Part shown: piece after piece, positions 1-6,252 of the stretch | How the letters are laid out: every line of letters begins with the position of its first letter | How positions within the stretch are numbered: position 1 is the first letter of the stretch | Source: Candidatus Latescibacterota bacterium | GTDB taxonomy: Bacteria > Latescibacterota > 4484-107 | Reading direction: 5' to 3' | Assembly (NCBI GenBank): GCA_030613045.1 | Contig: JAUWMS010000127.1 | Coordinates: 1 to 7,086 of the forward strand | DNA: 7,086 nt | Translations under genes and position numbers: made by a program | The notes under the pieces: model-generated | Told to the model about the DNA's origin: nothing | The model's input: the letters and a program-made list of their open reading frames with translations, nothing else | Database searches by the model: none

Positions 1-982
1 TTTCGTCGCGCGCAAATTGCGGAAGGGGAGCAGCCCCGAGCTGCACGCCAAAGGATCGCTCCCTTACATTCCCGATCCACGCACATCCGATGCCCGCCTC
101 CCGAATCGCTTCCCGCACCCGATCCCGGTCCTCGGGGCCCACCACGATTAGCAGCGCTCCCGAGGAAATCACACCCAACGGATCCAATCCGAACACTTCG
201 CACAGCATTCGGGATTCCTCCGAAAGCAACATCCGATCCCCGAAAAGCTCCATGCCCACCTCGGAAGCGGTCGCCAGTTCATGGAGACCGGTGGCCACGC
301 CGCCTTCCGTGGGATCGTGCATGGCGTGCACGCGGGCGATATCGCACGCTATCATCGCTTCCCGCACCACGCTGATCCCCGGATCATACAAATAATTCCG
401 GCATCGCGCCAGAAATTCAGGGGAATATTTCCCCTCGAGTTCCCCGGCTTTCTCGCGCGCGATGAGGGCGGTCGCTTCGATGGCCAATCCCTTGGTCAGC
501 AGAATGGCATCCCCGGGGCAAGCCCCGTCGGACTGCACCAATCGCTCCTTCGTCACTTCGCCCATCATTTGTCCCACCAAGATGGGACGATCCAGCCCGT
601 GCGTGATCTCCGTGTGTCCCCCGCACAGGGAGACCTCCAGCGCCGAGGCGGCCCGATAGAGCGAGGCAAAAACCGCTTCCGCCATCTGCTCATCGGCTCC
701 TTCCGGAAGTAGCGCGGTACACAGAAACCACCTCGGACGCGCCCCCATCGTGGCCACATCGTTGGCGTTGACATGGACCACGTACCATCCGATCTCCTCG
801 GTGGCAAACGTGACGGGATCGGTCTTCACCACAAGACAGGTCTCCCCGAAGTCAATGACCGCGCAATCCTCCCCGATTTTCGGGCCGACCACCACCCGAT
901 CATCGAGCCGTTGATAGGTATCCAGAAGTCTGGACAAGACGCCCTGGGGAAGCTTGCCTACGGGAAAGGGAGAGCGCGGCAT
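1..982 (-). CDS. AIR synthase-related / HypE-like protein (PurM superfamily), C-terminus beyond window
   Basis: The minus strand is open from an ATG at 982 to the window edge, giving 327 codons with no stop. The protein has the PurM/HypE/SelD two-domain layout. The N-terminal ATP-binding half carries GEDCAVID (residues 37-44), KTDP (53-56), NANDVATMGA (72-81) and GGHTEI (121-126). The C-terminal half carries HDPTEGGVATGLHELA (222-237) and SSGALLIVV (273-281). In HypE these elements bind ATP and dehydrate a C-terminal thiocarboxamide to make the hydrogenase cyanide ligand. The deciding feature is a terminal PRxC-type cysteine tail, which would lie just past position 1 and cannot be seen. No other hyp gene is in the window, so a different ATP-dependent role within the superfamily is equally possible. 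HypE is usually about 330-350 residues, so little is missing. The start is supported by AAAGGA at 994-989, 6 nt upstream. The protein is predicted cytosolic, with no signal peptide. Confidence 0.85.
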   Translation of the reverse strand, partial: MPRSPFPVGKLPQGVLSRLLDTYQRLDDRVVVGPKIGEDCAVIDFGETCLVVKTDPVTFATEEIGWYVVHVNANDVATMGARPRWFLCTALLPEGADEQMAEAVFASLYRAASALEVSLCGGHTEITHGLDRPILVGQMMGEVTKERLVQSDGACPGDAILLTKGLAIEATALIAREKAGELEGKYSPEFLARCRNYLYDPGISVVREAMIACDIARVHAMHDPTEGGVATGLHELATASEVGMELFGDRMLLSEESRMLCEVFGLDPLGVISSGALLIVVGPEDRDRVREAIREAGIGCAWIGNVRERSFGVQLGAAPLPQFARDE

Positions 983-1068
983 GGGGGATCCTTTCTATTT
1001 TCATTGCGCGGCACGAAGCGCCGAAGAAATTTCACTGAGAAACGTTCTGCAAGTGGCTCCGTGGACGA

Positions 1069-1097
1069 AATATAGCGATTCTTTTCGATGCTGTCAA
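1069..1097 (-). promoter_or_regulatory. Sigma70-type promoter for the HypE-like gene
   Basis: On the minus strand a perfect -35 box TTGACA (1097-1092) is followed by a 17-nt spacer and the -10 box TATATT (1074-1069), 5 of 6 matches to consensus. Transcription would start near 1062, giving a leader of about 80 nt before the ATG at 982. This suggests the HypE-like gene is transcribed on its own and not by read-through from the decayed GH42 gene upstream. The rest of the 983-1244 gap holds no convincing gene. A weak 6-bp inverted repeat (1134-1139 with 1153-1158) has no T-run. Confidence 0.75.
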
Positions 1098-1244
1098 CAA
1101 TAATCTGACTTTTGAAGATCAAGTTCGGAGATTCCTCTTGAACAACATTAAGAAGAGGCCATCCACCGCGAACGACTCGCTTCGGGCCGGGTCCATTTGA
1201 ACGCGATCTGTAATCTGAAGAAACATTGGAGAACATGTCAAAAC

Positions 1245-2455
1245 CTACTTCACCCTCAACACCTTCACCCCCATTCCCTCGAAAGCAACCTCCACCACCG
1301 TCCTTCCCTCCGACTCAGAGACCGGCATTCCTTGCCTCGATTCCAGATCGAGGGCTTCACCTATGCGTTGATCCAAATGCACCCGGCAGTCCTTTGGGCG
1401 ATGGGAATGATTGAAAACAAAAAGAAGTCCCTCAGGACCCGCTTTCAGCAGATTGGCCGTAACCCCTGTCGTATCCACGGCGATCGGACATTTCACTCCG
1501 GCACGACGGGCAAGCCCGATGGCGAACTGCTTCACCGCAGCCTCGGCGGGACCATCCGGCTTTTCGGTCCGGACCCGGGGAGGCGTGCAGACCATCCCCA
1601 AATTTACGCCAGAAAGCACGGCTTTGCCCTCGCCATAAAGGTGCAAAATCACCGCTGCATCGCCATCATCATAAGTGGCCAGCACCTCTCCGGCGACTTC
1701 GGTGTATCGTTCGGAAAAATGAGACCGCTCCAGACACACCGTCTCCGCTTCGCCGAATCGCACCTTCGGACGGGCCGCGGACACGATCTCCTTTTGCCGA
1801 CAGCCGAAAAGCCCGGTAAGCCCCTTTCCCGGAATCACCCGCGACGCAAAGAGCCGCTCATCAAAAAGATTGATCGCCGGATCGGACAAAAGCATCCCGC
1901 CCGCTTCGACATATTGCTGCAACACCTCGTTGAACCCATTGTCCAGACAAATGGGGAAGGGGAGGACCACCAGCTTATATGAACTCAACTTCTCCGAGGA
2001 TACAAACTCCTCGTGGTGAATGTCCACCGGAATGCCGGCCTCCCGGAAAATGCGGTACCATCCGGTCATGCTGTCCATAGAACGGTTCACGTTGTGATTG
2101 GCGCACCAGTGAAAGCGGACTCATCACAAGGGCCACCTCCCGGCGGAGGGACCTTGGCCTGCTCAAAAGGTTCGGTATTTTCAGTGATGATCCTACAGAT
2201 CTTCGAGGCGGTACGCGCTGTGACCGTGGGCCGGCCGTCGTTGTCGCACAGCCCCATGTTCCCGCACTCGTCTCCGTGTCGCTCATTGCGGAACGGCCAG
2301 TAAAGCAATCCCTTAGCTCCGTGCGCAATGGACGCCCAACTCCAGATGGCAAACTCTCCGGCAGAAGGCAGCGGTTCCAGATTGGTTCCGCCGCCGCCTC
2401 TTCCGCCTCGCAGCTCGGCCTGCCAGAACGGCTTCCCCGCGGCTTGGTTGCGCAC
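1245..2455 (-). pseudogene. GH42-type beta-galactosidase remnant, N-terminally truncated and frameshifted
   Basis: Three minus-strand frames join into one GH42-like C-terminal portion. Frame 1 (about 2455 to 2145) begins near GKPFWQAELRGG, whose Glu (codon 2416-2414) matches the GH42 nucleophile position, and continues through IAHGAKGLLYWPFRNERHG. Frame 2 (about 2140 to 2115) supplies REVALVMSPLSL. Frame 3 (about 2113 to 1245) supplies HWCANHNVNRSMDSMTGW, then the Rossmann-like trimerisation domain (YKLVVLPFPICLDNG, YVEAGGMLLSDPAIN) and the small C-terminal beta domain ending KVLRVK. Intact GH42 enzymes are about 650-700 residues. Here some 400 remain, and the front of the barrel with the acid/base NE motif is absent. 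Upstream of 2455 the frame stays open only to a stop at 2512-2510 with no recognisable GH42 sequence. A GGAGG at 2472-2468 lies 12 nt before a GTG at 2455, probably by chance. The frame changes could be sequencing errors, but the missing N-terminus could not. Confidence 0.82.
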
Positions 2456-2509
2456 CGATAATTTTGTCCTCCGTCTTAAAAAATGTCCTGTATAGCCCCC
2501 AATGAAAGG

Positions 2510-2548
2510 CTAAAGCCTGAATTCCGGGAAAGGGAATTCAGGCTTTAG
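2510..2548. repeat. Perfect 16-bp inverted repeat (hairpin), REP/MITE-like
   Basis: CTAAAGCCTGAATTCC (2510-2525) and GGAATTCAGGCTTTAG (2533-2548) are exact reverse complements separated by a 7-nt loop, GGGAAAG. The left arm overlaps a smaller palindrome, GGCTAAAGCC (2508-2517). The element lies 48 nt past the stop of the 654-residue gene and just before the broken 5' end of the GH42 remnant. It could act as a 3' mRNA hairpin or transcription stop for the operon, but no T-run follows it on either strand, so a classical intrinsic terminator is not supported. The length, perfect pairing and intergenic position fit a dispersed REP-type element. No second copy was seen in the window. Confidence 0.85.
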
Positions 2549-2596
2549 GATTCCATCGGGAGAATGGTCGCGGTTCCTCGACAAGCTCGCCCGGTC

Positions 2597-4561
2597 TCAA
2601 AGAAGGTCCGGAATATGCCTTACCTTCTCCTTAAACGCCTCTATCGTAGATGCATTGAGCAAAACCATCCGCGTCGTTTTCTCGTCTCCTGCAGACCAGC
2701 GCGCTGGATAATCGAAAATGAGATACCCCAATTGGTACCCGCTCATATCGCCCCAGTCGTTGGAATCCCGAACCCTCAGTCTCAGCGCTTCGGTATGTTG
2801 GATCACCATCCCGAATCCGTGTTCGGCAAGATAGACCCAATGAGGCGTTTCCATGACCGCCGCATCCACGGGCTGCCGTTTTGCATAAGGACTCCTCTGC
2901 TGATGAGGAATAACCACTTTGTGCTCCGAACCGTCCTCATAGAAGACCGTCGTATCGAGGGGAATACGGAAACTGTGCCGATCCATGACGTACTGTGCTT
3001 CCATGTCGGATGTGGCCGAAAAGCTTCTCTTCAGCGCCACGTAATCCTTGTAAAAGCGATACGTGCTTTCGACTTTCAGAGGAACTTTATCCTTTCCGTC
3101 CGGCGTAGTGGGATAGGCGATATACCGGACCTTCTGGCCTTCCAATCTGCCGCTCTTCCCACGAAGGATCTCCTGCGTGGCCTGGGTATCGGACATGGTC
3201 CCATACACCACATTGGCGACGGAAACCAAGCTCGTCTGGCCCTTTTCAATCGGCGAATCCGTCATCATCCGCTCGGTGTTGAGCGAATACCACGCATAAT
3301 TTCCGCCCTTGATCAGCGTGCCCCTGGCCTCATACAGGTGATACTTGAACCCTCCCGTGAGTTCATCTATAATCGCTCCGGGTCCCGTAGCCTGAATATA
3401 ATAATCACTTCCCCGAGCCACCGTGGTGCCGCCTAAAATATAACATCGAGGCTCCGGCTTCTCCCGGGGTTCGTACCAACTCTCCAAAACTTCTGCCAAA
3501 CACCCGAATGCCGTACCCGTAGCAGACATTCTGTTGCATTGATAGGTTTCCGTGCAGGGGGAATTGAACATCTTCGCCGGCAGCGAACCATCGTCCTGCT
3601 GGATCGTCCGCAGGCACCGAACAATATCTCTGGACATCCAGGCCCTGAAGGGATTGTGATGATTGGTTGCGCTCTTCATAAGCAATCTGGCAAGCTCAAA
3701 AGGCACGTCCGCGTGCACCCATCTATGTCGCTTCGTGCAACGGAAATTGTTTTTCCACCCGGGCACATAATAGGACTCCACCGCGGTGTCGCCGAAATCC
3801 ATCTTTGCTTTTGCCGCTTCGTCCACATCCGCACCGCTCAATCGAAGAATATGCCAGGCCCGGTGGAGATAATTTTTGATCCAGACATCGTAATGCAGGT
3901 CCAGATCACAGCGCGCCCAGTCATCGTATTGTTCCACGGTTTTCAAGCCGCTGTACCGCACCGTCCCGTCTCCGATGGCCCACCCATAAGAAGGATCGAA
4001 AAATTTTTCGATTTTATCGTTCATCTTCTCCGCAGCCGGCGCGCTCCGATCAAAATAGTGCAGGATCGCCCAAGAGAGAGACGTCATCCCCAAATGCTGA
4101 AAATTGGCGCTGCTGTCCAGATGCGTGGCATAATAGTCTTTTGCTTCCCCGACGTTTTGACCGGTTATTTTGAGAAGGGTTTCCCGATATTCCCCGATCT
4201 TCTCATCAGGCAGCGCGTCCTTCAAATAGTGACAGACCGCCCACAACGCATAATCCATATCCGATCCGCCCAATTCCACGGAACGAATCAGAAAATCCGC
4301 ATCCTGCACCACTCTGTCAAGATAAAGCGCCTCCTTGGTCGCGTTCCACAATCCCACATTGCCCACGAGAACGCGTGAGACGATTCCGCACCCGCCTGAG
4401 CCTTCTTCGGGAATGCGATAGCCGCCCTGCATTAGATTATGAGACGCCAGCCAGTCACTCATCCTCGCCATCGCATCCACGATGAAATCTCTGGAAATCG
4501 CTTCCCGGTCTTCTTTTGAAATCATTTCCTGATCGCATCGTACCGTATAGGGTTCGTTCAT
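2597..4561 (-). CDS. Uncharacterised 654-residue protein, probable alpha-toroid plus beta-sandwich carbohydrate-active enzyme
   Basis: I do not recognise the family. Residues 1 to about 365 are rich in amphipathic helices with aromatic and acidic clusters, for example DMDYALWAVCHYL (101-113), SANFQHLGMTSLSWAILHYF (151-170), QYDDWARCDLDLHYDVW (211-227) and QQDDGSLP (321-328). This pattern is seen in (alpha/alpha) toroid glycoside hydrolases and polysaccharide lyases. Residues from about 375 on are beta-rich (CYILGGTT, YIAYPTTPDG, FRIPLDTTVFYEDG, YLIFDYPARW), like the C-terminal sandwich of such enzymes. There is no signal peptide or membrane segment, so it is predicted cytosolic and would act on imported oligosaccharides or small sugars. 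Candidate polar residues are the 213-226 Asp/His group, the 279-284 RHRWVH stretch and D323/D324. The ATG at 4561 has AGGAGG 8 nt upstream. It follows the aminotransferase gene by 48 nt, so the two are probably co-transcribed. The enzyme role is inferred from overall character only. Confidence 0.85.
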   Translation of the reverse strand: MNEPYTVRCDQEMISKEDREAISRDFIVDAMARMSDWLASHNLMQGGYRIPEEGSGGCGIVSRVLVGNVGLWNATKEALYLDRVVQDADFLIRSVELGGSDMDYALWAVCHYLKDALPDEKIGEYRETLLKITGQNVGEAKDYYATHLDSSANFQHLGMTSLSWAILHYFDRSAPAAEKMNDKIEKFFDPSYGWAIGDGTVRYSGLKTVEQYDDWARCDLDLHYDVWIKNYLHRAWHILRLSGADVDEAAKAKMDFGDTAVESYYVPGWKNNFRCTKRHRWVHADVPFELARLLMKSATNHHNPFRAWMSRDIVRCLRTIQQDDGSLPAKMFNSPCTETYQCNRMSATGTAFGCLAEVLESWYEPREKPEPRCYILGGTTVARGSDYYIQATGPGAIIDELTGGFKYHLYEARGTLIKGGNYAWYSLNTERMMTDSPIEKGQTSLVSVANVVYGTMSDTQATQEILRGKSGRLEGQKVRYIAYPTTPDGKDKVPLKVESTYRFYKDYVALKRSFSATSDMEAQYVMDRHSFRIPLDTTVFYEDGSEHKVVIPHQQRSPYAKRQPVDAAVMETPHWVYLAEHGFGMVIQHTEALRLRVRDSNDWGDMSGYQLGYLIFDYPARWSAGDEKTTRMVLLNASTIEAFKEKVRHIPDLL

Positions 4562-4609
4562 GGATGGTCCCTCCTCATTCCTTCGAAAAATGTCATCGGG
4601 AAATGATCT

Positions 4610-5899
4610 TCAATCCTGTGCAAGCACTCGATCAATCTGTCCAAATACTTTCCGGAAAGCCTCCACATAGCCTTCCATCAGATCCAGCCCATTCGGAGCC
4701 TGCACCGACCAGAGCACCGCAAAATCCTCCATGAAGCGCATCGTCACCGGGAAATCCTCCTCCTCGTACCGGATGTTTCCGCGCCCGAACGGGCATTCCC
4801 AGGGACATCCCTTGCCGTATCCCTGACGCACCTGAAACATCGTCGTCTCAAAGATAGGCTGCGCGCCCCACAACCCAATATCCACGCCCTCCGCACTCAG
4901 GGCGTCCTGAACTTTTTGGCGAAAGGCCAGCGGCGGCATCTCGATTCCCAACTCCTCCGGGCTGAACCGAATGAGGTAGAGATAATACACGTGCGTCCGA
5001 TCTTCGGGCACGTAAGGTGGAATAACCCCCTGGATCTCCCTCAAGTGCTCGGAGAGAAATTCACAATTCCGCCGACGCAACCGATTGTCCTCATCCAATC
5101 GCTTCAGCCGACTCCGGGCAATGGCCGTCAGAATTTCGTCCGAACGATACATCCATCCAAGCTGGTAGGCGTTATACGTCCTGGGCTTGTCCTTTTTGAT
5201 GATCTCTCCGAACCGCCCCAACATCTCGGCTTTGAGCGCAAACTCCTCACTGTTTGTAGTCATCAGCCCGCCATCGGCCCCTGTGGTCAGGTTCTTGGAC
5301 CACTGAAGACTGAACGCCGCCATATCGCCGAGTGTGCCGGTCTTTTTGCCCTTGTATTCCGCTCCATGAGACTGACACGCATCCTCGATGACGATCAATC
5401 CGTGTTTTTTGGCGATGGCATTGATCCGGTCCATATCCGCCGGAAGCCCCGCAATGTGCACCGGAAGAATGGCCTTCGTTTTCCCGGTGATCTTCTCCTC
5501 GATCCGCGCGGGATCGAGGTTATAGGTCTTCGGATCCATATCGGCAAAGATCGGGATGCCGTTCTGGTACATAATGCTGGTCGCGGAGGTGAGAAAAGAA
5601 AACGGCGTGGTGATCACCTCATCGCCGGGGCCAATGCCCGCGGCAGCCACAGCCGCGTGCAAAGCCGCAGTCCCGCTGTTGAGCACGATGCAGTGTTTTG
5701 CGCCTACGTACCTTGCCCATTCTTCCGCCAGCCCCGTGATCTGTGGAGCGCCTGCTCGGCCCATGAATTTCCCGCTCCGGAGTACATCCATCCCGGCCTG
5801 CAGATCCTGCTCCGTAAAAACCGGCTCGTTGAGGCTATGCTTGACGATTTTGCGCGACACGGCGGGCGCGCCGCCGTCTATGGCTAATTTTTCTAACAT
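4610..5899 (-). CDS. DegT/DnrJ/EryC1/StrS-family PLP-dependent aminotransferase
   Basis: This complete 429-residue protein belongs to the fold-type I sugar aminotransferases. Visible family elements are the N-terminal LAIDGG (5-10), NSGTAALHAA (74-83, cofactor phosphate loop), DEVITTPFSFLTSATSI (93-109), LPVHIAG (145-151), EDACQSHGA (172-180, with Asp173 facing the pyridine nitrogen) and SKNLTTGADGG (201-211). Lys202 is the Schiff-base lysine, so it should be a true aminotransferase and not a dehydratase with a replaced lysine. Family members transfer an amino group, usually from glutamate or glutamine, to a keto-sugar or keto-cyclitol. The LAIDGG-type N-terminus recalls the scyllo-inosose and AHBA synthase branch, but the substrate is not proven. 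A C-terminal CPWEC (383-387) is unusual. The start at 5899 has AGGAGGT directly upstream. It is the first gene of a likely operon with the 654-residue protein and is divergent from the GntR/LacI regulator. Cytosolic. Confidence 0.94.
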   Translation of the reverse strand: MLEKLAIDGGAPAVSRKIVKHSLNEPVFTEQDLQAGMDVLRSGKFMGRAGAPQITGLAEEWARYVGAKHCIVLNSGTAALHAAVAAAGIGPGDEVITTPFSFLTSATSIMYQNGIPIFADMDPKTYNLDPARIEEKITGKTKAILPVHIAGLPADMDRINAIAKKHGLIVIEDACQSHGAEYKGKKTGTLGDMAAFSLQWSKNLTTGADGGLMTTNSEEFALKAEMLGRFGEIIKKDKPRTYNAYQLGWMYRSDEILTAIARSRLKRLDEDNRLRRRNCEFLSEHLREIQGVIPPYVPEDRTHVYYLYLIRFSPEELGIEMPPLAFRQKVQDALSAEGVDIGLWGAQPIFETTMFQVRQGYGKGCPWECPFGRGNIRYEEEDFPVTMRFMEDFAVLWSVQAPNGLDLMEGYVEAFRKVFGQIDRVLAQD

Positions 5900-6096
5900 G
5901 CCGCACCTCCTACTATGGAGAAAAAACGAAATTCGAGACGGGCAGAAACAAGGTCTATCCCTACCATCCTATCCGTCGAATCACGAATTAACAATGGTCA
6001 GTTCACAATACACCCCGTTGCAGGACCTAGGATTTGAGATTCTCCGATACGATTTCCTCTGCAGAGAAATAGACTTACCTGAACCGTTTACGTCCA

Positions 6097-6125
6097 AAGA
6101 TAGCAACTACAAGACGGAGTGTCAA
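6097..6125 (-). promoter_or_regulatory. Promoter for the aminotransferase operon
   Basis: On the minus strand TTGACA (6125-6120) and TATCTT (6102-6097) are separated by exactly 17 nt. The start point would be near 6090, leaving a leader of about 190 nt before the ATG at 5899. That leader (5900-6090) has no gene and no riboswitch I recognise, only short palindromes such as CTCTGCAGAG around 6057-6066. The perfect -35 box and ideal spacing make this the best promoter for the two-gene operon. It faces away from the regulator's promoter, with the two -35 boxes 33 nt apart. Confidence 0.68.
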
Positions 6126-6130
6126 CATAA

Positions 6131-6182
6131 AAAAAATAAGATCCCTTCAAAATTTCTCTTGACAAACTGATCCTTATTTTTT
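6131..6182. repeat. AT-rich inverted repeat between the divergent promoters
   Basis: AAAAAATAAGATC (6131-6143) pairs with GATCCTTATTTTTT (6169-6182) apart from one bulged base. The arms are centred near 6156, between the two outward-facing promoters, and the right arm lies in the spacer of the plus-strand promoter. It could be a pair of inverted regulator sites, or simply the A/T-tract composition of a promoter region. No protein can be assigned. Confidence 0.4.
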
Positions 6183-6186
6183 GAAT
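6159..6186 (+). promoter_or_regulatory. Probable promoter of the GntR/LacI-type regulator gene
   Basis: TTGACA (6159-6164) is a perfect -35 box. The best -10 at normal spacing is TTGAAT (6181-6186, 16-nt spacer), only 4 of 6 matches. Transcription would begin near 6193, about 60 nt before the TTG start. A perfect TATAAT occurs later at 6229-6234 but has no -35 box at a useful distance, and its start point would fall on the ribosome binding site, so I prefer the first pair. Confidence 0.5.
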
Positions 6187-6196
6187 TTGCATTCAA
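6181..6196. promoter_or_regulatory. Perfect dyad, candidate operator for the divergent regulator
   Basis: TTGAATTTGCATTCAA has two exact 6-bp half-sites around TTGC. It covers the proposed -10 box of the regulator gene, where a dimeric repressor would block its own transcription. Hybrid GntR/LacI regulators such as Bacillus AraR bind 16-bp dyads of similar size. The assignment to this regulator is inferred from position and symmetry only. No second copy was found near the aminotransferase -10 box. Confidence 0.45.
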
Positions 6197-6202
6197 CTTG
6201 AT

Positions 6203-6218
6203 AAGACAACAAGACAAC
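6203..6218 (+). repeat. Tandem 8-bp direct repeat AAGACAAC x2
   Basis: Two exact adjacent copies of AAGACAAC lie in the putative leader of the regulator gene, 7 nt after the dyad at 6181-6196. Direct repeats next to an operator can be extra protein contacts, but two 8-bp units in AT-rich leader DNA may be chance. Confidence 0.5.
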
Positions 6219-6240
6219 AGGTCCACAGTATAATTATAGA

Positions 6241-6247
6241 AAAGGAG
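6241..6247 (+). promoter_or_regulatory. Ribosome binding site that sets a TTG start
   Basis: AAAGGAG ends 5 nt before TTG at 6253. No ATG or GTG start with a comparable site lies between the in-frame stop at 6202-6204 and the first winged-helix residues, and the next in-frame ATG (6295) would delete the start of the DNA-binding domain. The site therefore supports the rare TTG start. Confidence 0.8.
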
Positions 6248-6252
6248 TACCC

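Noticed and set aside
958..1236. Minus-strand 92-codon open frame upstream of the HypE-like gene
   Set aside because: It runs through the proposed promoter and overlaps the HypE-like start in another frame. It has no recognisable motif and no convincing ribosome binding site.
1197..1982. Plus-strand 261-codon open frame opposite the GH42 remnant
   Set aside because: It has low-complexity His/Pro/Arg-rich content and no ribosome binding site, while the minus strand carries recognisable GH42 domains.
2510..2548. Intrinsic terminator for the aminotransferase operon
   Set aside because: The stem is strong but no run of T follows on the minus strand (the next bases read CCTTTCATTGG), so it was reported as a repeat.
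2564..5887. Long plus-strand open frames opposite the two minus-strand genes (2564-3436, 3539-4378, 4916-5887)
   Set aside because: Their translations are rich in Arg, His, Pro and Ile with no family motifs, and they lie entirely opposite genes with clear ribosome binding sites and, for the aminotransferase, conserved motifs. They are shadow frames.
6229..6238. TATAATTATA as main -10 box of the regulator or of a minus-strand promoter
   Set aside because: It matches -10 consensus on both strands, but no -35 box lies at 16-18 nt on either side, and on the plus strand the start point would fall at the ribosome binding site.
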